The notes under the pieces: model-generated
Told to the model about the DNA's origin: nothing
The model's input: the letters and a program-made list of their open reading frames with translations, nothing else
Databases searched by the model: none
Translations under genes and position numbers: made by a program
NCBI RefSeq assembly: GCF_016100455.1
Contig: NZ_JACFSK010000001.1
Coordinates: forward strand, 1,364,001 to 1,428,000
Reading direction: 5' to 3'
From: Bartonella sp. M0283
Lineage (GTDB): Bacteria; Pseudomonadota; Alphaproteobacteria; Rhizobiales; Rhizobiaceae
DNA length: 64,000 nt
Shown here: positions 1 to 8,618 of the stretch, piece after piece
How positions within the stretch are numbered: position 1 is the first letter of the stretch
Layout: every line of letters begins with the position of its first letter

Positions 1-2
1 CT

Positions 3-1040
3 ATCGAGCGAAAAACGGGGCATTTATTTCGTGCAAGATTAGGTGCCAATGAAAATGGTTTTGGGCCTGCACCTTCCGTCATTGAGGCTCTTAAAAACTC
101 TCCTAATGAAGTTTGGAAATATGGTGACCCTGAAAATTACGATCTCACCAATGCGCTCGCAGAGCTGTACGACTTAAAGCCGAATGAGCTAACCATCGGT
201 CCCGGAGTAGATTCTCTTCTGGGCTTGATTGTACGCCAATATATCGAGCCCGGTGATGTTGTTATCAACTCGCTTGGCGGATATCCGACATTCAACTATC
301 ACGTAGCAGGTTTTGGCGGAAAACTCGTGGAAGTCCCCTATCTAAATGACAAGGCTGATCTTCAGGCTCTATCGGATGCAGCGCATAAATATAAAGCAAA
401 AATTGTTTATCTCGCAAATCCGGATAACCCTTTGGGGACATGGCATAACGAAAACGCGATTGAAGCTTTTATCAAGAGCTTGCCTGAAACTACACTATTG
501 GTTCTTGATGAAGCTTATGGCGAACTTGCGCCGAAAAACGAATTGCCTGCCATGTCAAAATTATGGCCCAATGTTTTGAGAATGCGCACCTTCTCCAAAG
601 CTTATGGTCTTGCCGGATTGCGCTGTGGCTATGCAATCGGTTTTTCCGAGCTGATCAACATGTTCGATAAAATTCGTGACCATTTTTCTGTCAATAAAAT
701 GGCACAAATTGCAGCCTTGCAAGCTCTGTCAGATCGCAAATATCTCGAGGATGTCATCAAGAAAATCGAAACGGCAAAGCAGCAAATTGTAACAATCGCT
801 GAAAAAAACGGATTAAAAACTTTGCCGTCTGCAACCAATTTTGTTGCCATTGATTGTGGTCGTGACGGGAAATTTGCGACAGCTGTTTTAAATGAACTTA
901 TAAAACGGCAAATATTCGTACGAAAACCTTTTGTGCCTGTTCTTGATCGGCTCATTAGGGTGAGTGTTGGTCCTCGCAAAGAACTGGACCTTTTTGCTGA
1001 GGCTTTCTCATACGCGCTGATTGCGGCAGATAAGGGGTGA
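3..1040 (+). CDS. HisC-like PLP-dependent aminotransferase, 5' end missing
   Basis: The reading frame is open from the first bases of the window, so the N-terminus lies outside; about 345 codons are present. This is a fold-type I pyridoxal-phosphate aminotransferase of the histidinol-phosphate aminotransferase class. Visible hallmarks are a GPGVDSLL segment, the substrate loop NPDNPLG, the PLP-contacting DEAY, the Schiff-base lysine in TFSKAYGLAGLR (Lys codon 597-599) and a C-terminal RVSVG near the family's substrate arginine. HisC itself transfers an amino group from glutamate to imidazole-acetol phosphate, but many rhizobial paralogues act on aromatic or unknown amino acids and there is no his gene beside it, so the substrate is open. 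It ends next to a DUF423 gene. Confidence 0.85.
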   Translation: MERKTGHLFRARLGANENGFGPAPSVIEALKNSPNEVWKYGDPENYDLTNALAELYDLKPNELTIGPGVDSLLGLIVRQYIEPGDVVINSLGGYPTFNYHVAGFGGKLVEVPYLNDKADLQALSDAAHKYKAKIVYLANPDNPLGTWHNENAIEAFIKSLPETTLLVLDEAYGELAPKNELPAMSKLWPNVLRMRTFSKAYGLAGLRCGYAIGFSELINMFDKIRDHFSVNKMAQIAALQALSDRKYLEDVIKKIETAKQQIVTIAEKNGLKTLPSATNFVAIDCGRDGKFATAVLNELIKRQIFVRKPFVPVLDRLIRVSVGPRKELDLFAEAFSYALIAADKG

Positions 1041-1045
1041 AAAAT

Positions 1046-1411
1046 ATGTCTGATTTGAATAAACGTATATTATGCGGCTTTTCCGGCCTTTATGGCGCCG
1101 GTGGTATTGCTGCTTACGCGGCTGCCTCGCATATCGGCGGCTATTACGAAGCAGTAGCACCCGTCCTTCTTGGCAATGCAGCTGCACTTCTAGGCCTCTC
1201 GGTTGCCACGAAAACAAATATCGTCATGCGCCTTTCAGGTGTTCTTATCATTATTGGCGTTGCGCTTTTTGCATTGGATATCATGTGTCGCGAATTTGCC
1301 GAAACACGGCTCTTTCCTTATGCAGCCCCGCTTGGAGGCACAATCAACATTCTCGGCTGGCTTTTGCTGATCATTGCCGCATTTTTGCCTTTCGAAAAAG
1401 AAGACGTTTAA
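1046..1411 (+). CDS. DUF423 family small membrane protein
   Basis: This 121-residue protein is almost entirely hydrophobic, with about four predicted membrane segments and short charged ends, as expected for DUF423 (YgdD-like) inner-membrane proteins of unknown role. The ATG at 1046 has an AAGGGG Shine-Dalgarno eight bases upstream. A GTG at 1037 would overlap the preceding stop codon but has no ribosome-binding site. Close coupling to the aminotransferase suggests co-transcription. The family assignment is by sequence pattern and no function is proposed. Confidence 0.8.
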   Translation: MSDLNKRILCGFSGLYGAGGIAAYAAASHIGGYYEAVAPVLLGNAAALLGLSVATKTNIVMRLSGVLIIIGVALFALDIMCREFAETRLFPYAAPLGGTINILGWLLLIIAAFLPFEKEDV

Positions 1412-1536
1412 CATCTCTATTGCCTATCGAAACTTCTCTAGCATTTTAAACACCTTGAATGCCGTATTTTGGGACTTCTATGTTCAACGATAAGCTGCGT
1501 TCTTTTTAAAGAGTCATCAATCACGTTTTATAGATG

Positions 1537-1565
1537 TTGACAAAATAACCATTTAAGCCAAACAT
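1537..1565 (+). promoter_or_regulatory. candidate promoter of the thiamine operon
   Basis: A perfect TTGACA (1537-1542) is followed after 17 bases by AAACAT (1560-1565). Transcription would begin close to 1572, just ahead of the TPP aptamer, which is the expected geometry. The -10 match is weak, so the call rests mainly on position. Confidence 0.45.
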
Positions 1566-1573
1566 GCACATCA

Positions 1574-1683
1574 ACCTTGGGGAGCCTTTCGGGGCTGAGA
1601 GTCTGTATCGGGAATGATTAACGTCTGATCTTTACAGTGACCCATTGAACCTGAACCAGTTAGGACTGGCGGAGGGATGGTGT
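1574..1683 (+). promoter_or_regulatory. TPP riboswitch (THI element)
   Basis: The segment carries the conserved blocks of the thiamine pyrophosphate aptamer: CTTGGGGAGC, then GGGGCTGAGAG (1591-1601), a variable arm, then GACCCATTGAACCTGAACC and GGCGGAGGGATGG (to about 1683). The T-loop GCTGAGAG and the distal AACCTGAACC...GGAGGGA block are diagnostic. Ligand binding would lower expression of the thiO-S-G-E-D operon that starts about 170 bases downstream. An apparent open frame across the aptamer is not a gene. Confidence 0.95.
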
Positions 1684-1690
1684 TTATGTT

Positions 1691-1715
1691 TGACCTGCTC
1701 GACGAAGAGCAGTCA
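1691..1715 (+). promoter_or_regulatory. hairpin in riboswitch expression platform (candidate)
   Basis: CTGCTC (1695-1700) pairs with GAGCAG (1707-1712), extended by TGA/TCA with one bulged base. It lies directly after the aptamer and before thiO, so it could belong to the expression platform. There is no uninterrupted T-run after it, so a simple intrinsic terminator is not clear. Confidence 0.35.
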
Positions 1716-1853
1716 TTTGATTTTCAATCATTCCGATCCGGTTTTTCGTTGCGTTCCAAGAATTTACATTCTGGATATCACACAGCTGGTTCATTCCGGC
1801 TTAACGGGATTGCAAATTTTCCTTGCAACCTCATTTGATTGTGGATGATGCGA

Positions 1854-2816
1854 ATGCAAAAAACGAACAAGAAAATACTTGTCAAAGGATGTGGCGTTGC
1901 AGGCTTGACCAGCGCTTATATGTTAGCAAAAGCGGGAGCTGAAATAACGATCTCGGCTCCGGATGATTCTCCCCGTGGAGCTGCAAGCTGGTATGCCGGC
2001 GGGATGCTTGCCCCCTATTGCGAACGCGAAAGTGCCGAAGCACGTGTTGAAGAACTGGGGTTACAGACAATGAAATGGTGGGCCGAGACTCTCCCCGATC
2101 TTGTCAAACATAATGGTACCCTCGTTGTTGCTCCTCAAAGAGATGGCGCAGAATTGAACCGTTTTTCAGAACGCACGGGCGGGCATCGCATAATCGACGG
2201 AGATGAAATTGCAAAATTGGAGCCCGATCTTGCCGGGCGTTTCAACCGCGGTTTATTTTACGAAACCGAAGGCCATATTGATCCTCGCAAAGCGCTGTTG
2301 GCTTTGAAACAAAAATTGGCAGATATGAACACTCATTTTGTTGACGTCGGAGCAAGTGAAGACGGTTTTGATTTCATCGTCGATGCAACAGGTATCGCCC
2401 GTCTTGGACAGGATAAAGACATGCGTGGCGTTCGTGGCGAAATGTTGCTTGTGCACAATACCGAAATTTCCTTTTCAAGACCGATCAGGCTCGTCCACCC
2501 GCGAATTCCGTTATATATTGTACCCAGAGACAACGGAATTTTTATGATTGGCGCAACTATGATCGAAAGCAATGATGATAGGCCGATTACAGCGCATTCG
2601 ATGATGGATTTTCTGAATGCCGCCTACACTATTCATCCGTCCTTTGGTGAGGCCGATATTGTGGAAATCGGCGTTGGCGTTCGCCCTGCCTATGAAGATA
2701 ATTTTCCGCGAGTAAAACAGGACGGCAACCACATTTATGTCAACGGAATGCACCGCCACGGATACCTCATCTCGCCGGAGATGGCCCGTCAGGTGACTGA
2801 AATTGTGATGGGCTGA
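1854..2816 (+). CDS. thiO: glycine oxidase ThiO
   Basis: ThiO is a FAD enzyme that oxidises glycine to iminoglycine (dehydroglycine), which ThiG uses to build the thiazole ring. The N-terminus has the dinucleotide-binding fold with GCGVAGLTSAYMLAKAG, followed by the ThiO-typical GAASWYAGGMLAPYCE, and near the C-terminus a GVRPAYEDNFP segment and the HRHGYLISPEMA region of D-amino-acid-oxidase-like proteins. Length (320 residues) fits the family. Several in-frame starts exist (TTG 1839, ATG 1845, 1848, 1854); 1854 is chosen because GGA at 1843-1845 lies eight bases upstream. It is the first gene after the TPP riboswitch, where thiC is often found in related operons. Confidence 0.9.
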   Translation: MQKTNKKILVKGCGVAGLTSAYMLAKAGAEITISAPDDSPRGAASWYAGGMLAPYCERESAEARVEELGLQTMKWWAETLPDLVKHNGTLVVAPQRDGAELNRFSERTGGHRIIDGDEIAKLEPDLAGRFNRGLFYETEGHIDPRKALLALKQKLADMNTHFVDVGASEDGFDFIVDATGIARLGQDKDMRGVRGEMLLVHNTEISFSRPIRLVHPRIPLYIVPRDNGIFMIGATMIESNDDRPITAHSMMDFLNAAYTIHPSFGEADIVEIGVGVRPAYEDNFPRVKQDGNHIYVNGMHRHGYLISPEMARQVTEIVMG

Positions 2817-2821
2817 TTAAA

Positions 2822-3019
2822 ATGCAGTTATTCGTTAATGGCGAAGAAAAAAATGTAGGCGCTGAAACGCTTTTGGCTCTTTTGAACGAGCTCGATTATC
2901 AAGGCGATTGGCTGGCAACAGCCGTCAATGCCGAGCTTGTGAGTGAAAGCGAGCGCGAAGATTTCAAATTGAATAACGGCGATAGAATAGAAATTCTAAG
3001 CCCTATGCAGGGAGGTTGA
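2822..3019 (+). CDS. thiS: sulfur carrier protein ThiS
   Basis: This 65-residue ubiquitin-fold protein carries sulfur as a C-terminal thiocarboxylate for thiazole synthesis. It starts MQLFVNGE, contains the NNGDRIEIL segment of the family and ends in the obligatory Gly-Gly. It begins five bases after the thiO stop. No thiF-type adenylating enzyme is in the window, so the partner that activates the Gly-Gly end must be encoded elsewhere. Confidence 0.95.
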   Translation: MQLFVNGEEKNVGAETLLALLNELDYQGDWLATAVNAELVSESEREDFKLNNGDRIEILSPMQGG

Positions 3020-3024
3020 GCAAG

Positions 3025-3795
3025 TTGCTTGAACTTTATGATAAAAAATTTTCATCCCATCTTCTGTTAGGAACGGCGCAATATCCATCGCCAAAAATTT
3101 TTGAAGATGCAATTCGTGCTTCCCATACAGAGATTGTAACATTATCTCTGCGTCGTGAAACGGCAGGCGGAAAACAAGGGGGGCAATTTTTTTCCCTTAT
3201 AAAATCTCTCGGGGTATCCATTCTTCCGAACACCGCCGGATGCTTTACAGTAAAAGAAGCTGTCACAACGGCCCATATGGCGCGCGACATTTTCAAAACG
3301 CCCTGGATTAAACTGGAAGTGATCGGCAATGCCGACACACTGCAACCGGATGTGTTTGCTTTGGTCGAAGCTGCCCGCATCCTTAACGAAGATGGATTTC
3401 AAGTCTTTCCTTATACCACAGATGACCTCATTGTTGCAGAAAAGCTGGCTGATGCAGGATGTCGTGTGATTATGCCTTGGTGTGCCCCTATCGGTTCGGC
3501 AAAAGGACCAAGGGACGTTGATGGCTTACGCACAATCCGCGCCAATTTTCCGGAGCTTTCTTTGATTGTGGATGCCGGAATTGGTCGCCCGTCGCATGCG
3601 GCAATAGCCATGGAACTCGGCTATGATGGCGTATTGCTCAACACAGCCGTTGCCAAGGCTGGTGATCCGGTATTGATGGCGGAGGCGTTTGCAAATGCTA
3701 TAAAAGCCGGGCAAAGTGCATATAAAGCCGGAATGTTGGAGCCCAGAGATGTTGCAGTTCCCTCAACACCGGTGTTTGGAAAGGCAGTATTTTGA
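3025..3795 (+). CDS. thiG: thiazole synthase ThiG
   Basis: ThiG condenses 1-deoxy-D-xylulose 5-phosphate, the ThiS thiocarboxylate and dehydroglycine into the thiazole phosphate. The TIM-barrel markers are all present: [27 protein letters not shown], the Schiff-base lysine in [17 protein letters not shown] and [11 protein letters not shown]. About 256 residues is normal. A TTG at 3016 overlaps the thiS stop, but the GGAGG at 3011-3015 touches it. The TTG at 3025, nine bases after GGAGG, is the better start. No ATG is available near the N-terminus. Confidence 0.93.
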   Translation: MLELYDKKFSSHLLLGTAQYPSPKIFEDAIRASHTEIVTLSLRRETAGGKQGGQFFSLIKSLGVSILPNTAGCFTVKEAVTTAHMARDIFKTPWIKLEVIGNADTLQPDVFALVEAARILNEDGFQVFPYTTDDLIVAEKLADAGCRVIMPWCAPIGSAKGPRDVDGLRTIRANFPELSLIVDAGIGRPSHAAIAMELGYDGVLLNTAVAKAGDPVLMAEAFANAIKAGQSAYKAGMLEPRDVAVPSTPVFGKAVF

Positions 3796-4400
3796 TCAAA
3801 TTAGACCCCTTTTATCTTATCGTTGACAGTGCAGATTGGATCGAGAAACTGATACCGCTTGGTGTCAAGTTGGTGCAATTGCGCATGAAAAATGTGCCTT
3901 TAGAAGTTCTTCACCAGCATATCCAGAGGGCAAAACTTGTTTGCAAACAATTTCATTGTCAGTTGATCATCAATGATTATTGGAAAGCGGCAATTGAGGA
4001 AAAATGTGATTTTATTCACCTCGGGCAGGAAGATCTTATTGATGCCAATGTCGAGAAAATAAAGAAAGCAGGATTGAAGCTCGGTGTCAGTACCCATGAT
4101 GCAAGCGAGCTTAATAAAGCGCTTGCCGTGAAGCCGGATTATGTCGCTTTAGGGCCTGTTTATCAAACCATATTGAAAAAGATGAAGTGGCAACCTCAAG
4201 GTTTGGAAAAAGTGACCCGCTGGAAAAAGCTCGTTGGTGATCTTCCTCTGGTTGCAATCGGTGGATTGAATCCGGAACGTGCCAAGGCTGTGTTGGAAGC
4301 CGGTGCCGATAGCGCTGCTGTTGTAACCGATATTGCCTTGAACGAAAATCCTGAAGACCGTGTAAAACAATGGTTGGAAGCAACACAAAAATGGCGCTGA
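3792..4400 (+). CDS. thiE: thiamine-phosphate synthase ThiE
   Basis: ThiE joins HMP pyrophosphate and thiazole phosphate to give thiamine phosphate. Recognisable parts of the TIM barrel are [39 protein letters not shown] and VVTDI in the family order. The start is a TTG whose last two bases are the first two of the thiG stop (TTGA), with AAGG seven bases upstream. The operon order thiS-thiG-thiE is typical of rhizobia. The 202-residue length is normal. Confidence 0.9.
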   Translation: MIKLDPFYLIVDSADWIEKLIPLGVKLVQLRMKNVPLEVLHQHIQRAKLVCKQFHCQLIINDYWKAAIEEKCDFIHLGQEDLIDANVEKIKKAGLKLGVSTHDASELNKALAVKPDYVALGPVYQTILKKMKWQPQGLEKVTRWKKLVGDLPLVAIGGLNPERAKAVLEAGADSAAVVTDIALNENPEDRVKQWLEATQKWR

Positions 4401-5155
4401 TGCCCAAAATACTCATCGTTGCCGGAACTGATCCAACAGGCGGCGCGGGTATCGTCCGTGATATCGAAACAGCAAGCCATTTTTCGGTCAGAACGGGGCT
4501 TGCTGTCACGTCCGTTAATGTTCAGGATGACCACCACGTCGGAACAAAGCTGCCGATGAATGGAGACATTATCCGTGGGCAAATGTTGGCCGCACTCCGG
4601 TCGGATAAAATTTCGGCTATTAAAGTGGGAATGACGGGATCACCTGAAATTGTCGAAGCAATATGCAGCGTTCTTGACAATTTTTCCGACATTCCGGTTA
4701 TACTTGATCCGGTCATCCGTGCTTCCTCGGGCGGCGTCCTTGCAGACGACAAAACCGTAAAAGCCATCAAAGAAAAGTTGTTAAAATATTGCTATCTTGT
4801 CACGCCCAACCTTCCCGAGCTTGCCGCTTTAACCGGTGAAAAACTTTCTGAAAATCATTCCCAAACGATCGAGCAGGCAAAAAAACTATTAGCCTTCGGC
4901 TCCAAATATGTTCTTGCAAAAGGCGGGCATGAAACAGGCGATATTGCAATCGATAGTCTTGTTTCCTCTTCCCGTACCACCAATTTTTCGAATGCACGTC
5001 TCAACGCAACGATGCGAGGAACAGGATGCACCTTATCAACGGCCATCGCCTGCGCGATAGCCAACGGTGGCTCATTGGAAGATGCGGTCAAAACTGCCAA
5101 AAACTATGTATATCAATTATTGCAGGAACGTGCCGCTTCTTTTTCAAAAAGTTGA
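4391..5155 (+). CDS. thiD: HMP/HMP-phosphate kinase ThiD
   Basis: ThiD phosphorylates hydroxymethylpyrimidine and its monophosphate. The ribokinase-like fold is marked by AGTDPTGGAG near the N-terminus, VILDPVIRASSG in the middle, TPNLPELAALTG, and the GTGCTLSTAIACAIANG ATP/catalytic loop near the C-terminus. Starts at 4370, 4391 and 4400 are in frame; 4391 has TGGAAG ten bases upstream, and 4400 would overlap the thiE stop as TGATG. Because thiC is absent from the operon, this kinase may work on salvaged pyrimidine unless thiC lies elsewhere. Confidence 0.92.
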   Translation: MALMPKILIVAGTDPTGGAGIVRDIETASHFSVRTGLAVTSVNVQDDHHVGTKLPMNGDIIRGQMLAALRSDKISAIKVGMTGSPEIVEAICSVLDNFSDIPVILDPVIRASSGGVLADDKTVKAIKEKLLKYCYLVTPNLPELAALTGEKLSENHSQTIEQAKKLLAFGSKYVLAKGGHETGDIAIDSLVSSSRTTNFSNARLNATMRGTGCTLSTAIACAIANGGSLEDAVKTAKNYVYQLLQERAASFSKS

Positions 5156-5173
5156 GCGGGTCTTTTCAATCAC

Positions 5174-5199
5174 CCTGCAATTTGCAGGCTTATTTTTAT
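5174..5199 (+). terminator. probable intrinsic terminator after thiD
   Basis: A short stem CCTGCA (5174-5179) with TGCAGG (5183-5188) is followed by CTTATTTTTAT. The stem is only six pairs with a tiny loop, so strength is uncertain, but its place after the last thiamine gene is apt. Confidence 0.45.
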
Positions 5200-5292
5200 A
5201 GATTTCTCTCCTGCTTTTTGGCTATTTTCACTTCTCTTGAAAAGGGTCACAATTGAAGCAATCGATATTTCGAAATGAAGGGGAAATCATTG

Positions 5293-5814
5293 ATGATAGA
5301 CAAAAACCGTATTTCCGTCATTTGTGGCGACATTACCACGCTTGATGTCGATGCCATTGTCAATGCGGCCAATACAACTCTTCTTGGTGGCGGCGGAGTG
5401 GATGGCGCAATCCATAAGGCTGCGGGCCCCGAACTACTTACCGAATGCAAAGAGCTTAATGGTTGTAAAACAGGTGAAGCAAAGCTCACAAAAGGTTATC
5501 GCCTGCCCGCCCGCTACATTATCCACACAGTCGGACCGATCTGGTATGGCGGCGTTGACCATGAAGCGGAAAAACTGCAATCATGTTACGAGAATTCACT
5601 TGCAATAGCAAAAAATAAGCAATTCCAATCGATCGCATTTCCGGCAATTTCTGCCGGTGTCTATGGCTATCCTCATAAGGAAGCGGCAAAAATTGCTGTT
5701 TTCACCACTTGTCAATTTTTAAAAAAGAATGACTTTCCTCAAAGGGTCATCTTTTGTTGTTTTTCCAAAGATATGATGGATATCTATCGCGATCAGCTTC
5801 ACATTTTATCATGA
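5293..5814 (+). CDS. macrodomain protein, O-acetyl-ADP-ribose deacetylase type
   Basis: This 173-residue protein is a single macrodomain. It shows [16 protein letters not shown], the glycine-rich loop [14 protein letters not shown], the HTVGP strand and [13 protein letters not shown], all at usual spacing for the MacroD/YmdB group that removes acetyl or ADP-ribosyl groups from ADP-ribose adducts. The ATG at 5293 is preferred because AAGGGG lies nine bases upstream; an upstream ATG at 5275 has none. It follows the thiamine operon as a separate unit. The substrate cannot be read from sequence. Confidence 0.88.
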   Translation: MIDKNRISVICGDITTLDVDAIVNAANTTLLGGGGVDGAIHKAAGPELLTECKELNGCKTGEAKLTKGYRLPARYIIHTVGPIWYGGVDHEAEKLQSCYENSLAIAKNKQFQSIAFPAISAGVYGYPHKEAAKIAVFTTCQFLKKNDFPQRVIFCCFSKDMMDIYRDQLHILS

Positions 5815-5842
5815 CACATAGTCAATTTTATCAACTATGTGT
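5814..5842. repeat. nine-pair inverted repeat after the macrodomain gene
   Basis: ACACATAGT (5814-5822) and ACTATGTGT (5834-5842) form a perfect nine-pair stem with an eleven-base loop. The left arm begins on the last base of the macrodomain stop codon. No T-run follows directly (a run of eight T lies about 30 bases further on), so it may stabilise the 3' end or be a weak terminator. Confidence 0.5.
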
Positions 5843-6139
5843 GCCAGATCACATGTGTATTTGTTAGACGTTTTTTTTCGGGAAAGTTCACATGAAAGCT
5901 AACCCGACTTTACTTGTTTAGAGTCCAAATTTTTGGGGTTTGGCGAAATGCAGCGATAAAAAGGGAGAGTTCCTTTTGGAAAAGACGACACCTATTTTAT
6001 GATCAATACGACATCAGTAAACGGTATTGCCCAAAACAACAGAACAGTTGATATGATAATAAATCTCGCTTCCTCATGAAAGATAACTAGTTTCAAATGA
6101 AATAATTTATGCAATATGGTTAACGAAGGGAGCCAAATT
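5843..6139. other. non-coding stretch before the 46-residue gene
   Basis: Apart from the hairpin at its left edge and a run of eight T near 5870, I see no gene or RNA here. The right end carries the AAGGGAG ribosome-binding site (6126-6132) of the small gene that follows. Confidence 0.4.
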
Positions 6140-6280
6140 ATGCTGATTCGTCGCTTTTCTATATTGTTTTTGACTTTGGTTTTTGTGGCGGTTTTAGGCG
6201 CATTTGCTTTGTTCCATGCCAAGACTCCGGCCTATGCAAAGCCGATTTTTGCTCCCCTGACAAGTCAATCGACGAATTAA
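6140..6280 (+). CDS. 46-residue membrane-anchored or secreted peptide
   Basis: An ATG at 6140 with an excellent AAGGGAG seven bases upstream opens a 46-codon frame ending TAA at 6280. The peptide starts MLIRRF, has one hydrophobic helix of about 20 residues, then HAKTPAYAKP and a polar tail, so it looks like a signal peptide or a type II anchor with AYA as a possible cleavage motif. It lies immediately upstream of the EEP-family gene and is probably co-transcribed with it. I do not recognise a family. Confidence 0.6.
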   Translation: MLIRRFSILFLTLVFVAVLGAFALFHAKTPAYAKPIFAPLTSQSTN

Positions 6281-6301
6281 TGTTTGGCTTGTGCCGCATT
6301 T

Positions 6302-7333
6302 ATGGCGGCAATCAAAATGGGTAAACATTCCGGAAAATCCGTTTGTCAGACTCTTGTCCTTATTTGGTTTGTTGTCGTCGTTTTGTCGACTTTGCCATTA
6401 TTTGCGAGTTTATTCACAGCTTTTCATCCGCTTTTAGATTCACTTGCCGATATCCGCATTCCACTCGCATTTTTTACTATTTTACTTACCTTTCCTCTTG
6501 TTTCCACAAAACTTCGGCAACAAGCGGTTTTTCCGATAATATTTGCGGCTGCCCTTGTCGGTTTAAGCTTGAATGATAGCGGCGTTTCACCAAATTCCGG
6601 AATGCTTAGAAGCTCGACCTTCAAATTGCTGCAAGCCAATTTGCGTTTTGACAATCAGACACCGGAAAAATTCCTGGCTCTTATAGAAAAAGAAAAGCCT
6701 GATATTATCACGGTGCAAGAAGCTTCTGCAAAATGGCGCGATTTTTTTCAAAACAACAATTTGACGATTATCGGTTGCATTGCCGACAATGACCGCGCAG
6801 GTGCGACAGGCGTTATCCTTTCAGATAGGTTTTTATCCCGGTACGGTTTTACCAATTCTCCCGTTGTTACCTGTTACGATGCAACAACCACGCGTGGTTA
6901 TGTAGCAAAAATAGAATTCCTGTCGGACAAACCAAATCGCCCTCCCCTTGATATCATCTCTGTCCATCTTGCCTGGCCGTGGCCATTCGGGCAGAATTTA
7001 CAATTGGACGAATTGGAAAACGGTGCGTTCAGAAACGACCTCGAGCACAAAGTTTCGCAAACGATTGTTGCCGGCGACTTCAACAGTGTAACGTGGAGCA
7101 ATACCGTTTCCAGAATGGAAAGACTAACCGGTACACGGCACATTTCCGGCATCGGTCCAACATGGCTCTCATATAGCTTTCCGCCTCTTTTACGGCCTTA
7201 TTTGGGACTTCCTATTGACCAGATTCTGCTTTCCGAAGACATCGAACCTATAAGCGTTAAACGTCTTTCTTTTTTCGGTTCCGATCACCTGCCGGTACTT
7301 ACTGAATTCAGCTTCAATTCTGACCGGTTTTGA
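6302..7333 (+). CDS. endonuclease/exonuclease/phosphatase (EEP) family membrane protein
   Basis: The first about 100 residues hold two or three hydrophobic segments; the rest is an EEP fold. Visible elements are LLQANLRFDN at the start of the fold, the metal-binding glutamate in ITVQEAS, SVHLAWP, the GDFNSVTWS catalytic loop and the final GSDHLPVL with the general-base histidine. Proteins with this build usually place the hydrolase on the far side of the inner membrane; the phosphoester substrate is unknown. ATG 6302 is used, but TTG 6284 or ATG 6317 are possible, and none has a strong ribosome-binding site, suggesting coupling to the preceding small gene. Confidence 0.8.
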   Translation: MAAIKMGKHSGKSVCQTLVLIWFVVVVLSTLPLFASLFTAFHPLLDSLADIRIPLAFFTILLTFPLVSTKLRQQAVFPIIFAAALVGLSLNDSGVSPNSGMLRSSTFKLLQANLRFDNQTPEKFLALIEKEKPDIITVQEASAKWRDFFQNNNLTIIGCIADNDRAGATGVILSDRFLSRYGFTNSPVVTCYDATTTRGYVAKIEFLSDKPNRPPLDIISVHLAWPWPFGQNLQLDELENGAFRNDLEHKVSQTIVAGDFNSVTWSNTVSRMERLTGTRHISGIGPTWLSYSFPPLLRPYLGLPIDQILLSEDIEPISVKRLSFFGSDHLPVLTEFSFNSDRF

Positions 7334-7508
7334 TACAGCCAATCTGTCAAATTCCGGCATTTCCATGAAGTTTCAAGAAAAACAAAGCCAAATCCCGACT
7401 GAATGGCCCTTTTTCCTTTTTGTTTTTGAATTTCTTCAATCCTTGCGCATTTTAACTTCCGAGCATTTTCTCCTAACGAGATTTTCTGAAATGTTTATGG
7501 AAAAACCT

Positions 7509-8618
7509 ATGTCCACGAATAATGAAGCCCTGTTCGACCTCATTTCGGAGAGTGCAGATCATGTAGAAGAATACGGGCTTACTTCAGATTTACAACGGTT
7601 GAATGAAAGTGGCGCACTTCGTGCCTGTCTTCCCAAAAAACTTGGCGGCAGCAATTGGGCTTTGACAAAAAATGAAGATGAAACCAAAGCCGCATTCGAT
7701 TTTTTACGCAGGCTTGGTAAAGCCAATCTGTCACTCGCACGCCTTTTCGAGGGGCATCTTCATGCTGTGCGTCTTATCGAGCTCTATGCCGAAAACCGTT
7801 TGAGAAAAACCATTTTTTCCAAGGTCAAGGAAGGTGCTCTTCTGGGAGTTTGGGGTGCCAGTCTCAATCAACCTTTGAGATTTACCACTTTGCCGAACGG
7901 AAAAATCAGGCTCCATGGAGTAAAACGTCTGGTAACCGGCTTGGGAATGGTTGAATTGGCAATTATACGTCTTCGAAAAAATGAAAGAGAAGCCGATCAA
8001 CTCGCTGTGGTAGACGTCACCGACACCTCACGACAAAATATCGAATATTGGGATGCTTCCGGCATGCGTCCGACGCTGACCGGTTCGTTCGATTTTTCCG
8101 ATATGGAAATTAAAGAAGGTGATCTTTTTGGAAAACCGGGGGATTTTCATCAGGAACCACACTATATAGGTGGCGTCTGGCGCCATAGTGTCGCTCATCT
8201 TGGCGGTGCAGAAGCGATTATTGATACGTGGCGCGAAATGCTTATTCGCAAAAACCGGCTTGATGATCCGTTCCAGCTAACACGCCTTGCAAAAGCACGT
8301 TCCGAAACATTGGCGGCTTCGGCCATGCTTTTTAAAACTGCTTGTCTTGTTGAAGAAGCAACACGAAAACCGACGAAGGAAAATGTCGACGATGCTGTTT
8401 TGGCCTGCCTTCTCGCACATGATCAGATGGAGGATGTCTGCGTAAGAATTCTTAACCTTTGCGAGAAATCGCTTGGTATGGAAGCTTTTATCGAACGTTG
8501 TCCGATCGAACGAATGCGCCGTGATCTATCAATGTTTATCCGGCACATTGCTCCCGATGGCCGTCTTTTGCAGGCTGCGGAGTTTTTAATGGCAAGACAC
8601 GGAGAGCCTCTCTGGTAA
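7509..8618 (+). CDS. acyl-CoA dehydrogenase-like flavoprotein
   Basis: About 369 residues with the layout of acyl-CoA dehydrogenases: an N-terminal helical part with LRACLPKKLGGSN, a central beta region (LLGVWGASLNQP, VKRLVTGLG, YWDASGMRPTLTGSFDFSDM, GDLFGKPG) and a C-terminal helical bundle. The centre resembles the flavin-contacting TG.G and F..V segments, though divergent, and I cannot place a catalytic glutamate. Relatives include oxidoreductases and desulfurising monooxygenases, so the reaction is undefined. ATG 7509 has GGA seven bases upstream; ATGs at 7491 and 7497, and one at 7365, are alternatives. It stands alone between other genes. Confidence 0.75.
   Translation: MSTNNEALFDLISESADHVEEYGLTSDLQRLNESGALRACLPKKLGGSNWALTKNEDETKAAFDFLRRLGKANLSLARLFEGHLHAVRLIELYAENRLRKTIFSKVKEGALLGVWGASLNQPLRFTTLPNGKIRLHGVKRLVTGLGMVELAIIRLRKNEREADQLAVVDVTDTSRQNIEYWDASGMRPTLTGSFDFSDMEIKEGDLFGKPGDFHQEPHYIGGVWRHSVAHLGGAEAIIDTWREMLIRKNRLDDPFQLTRLAKARSETLAASAMLFKTACLVEEATRKPTKENVDDAVLACLLAHDQMEDVCVRILNLCEKSLGMEAFIERCPIERMRRDLSMFIRHIAPDGRLLQAAEFLMARHGEPLW

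Noticed and set aside
1645..1848. 67-codon open frame across and after the TPP aptamer
   Set aside because: It begins inside the conserved riboswitch core, has no ribosome-binding site and no export or domain signal.
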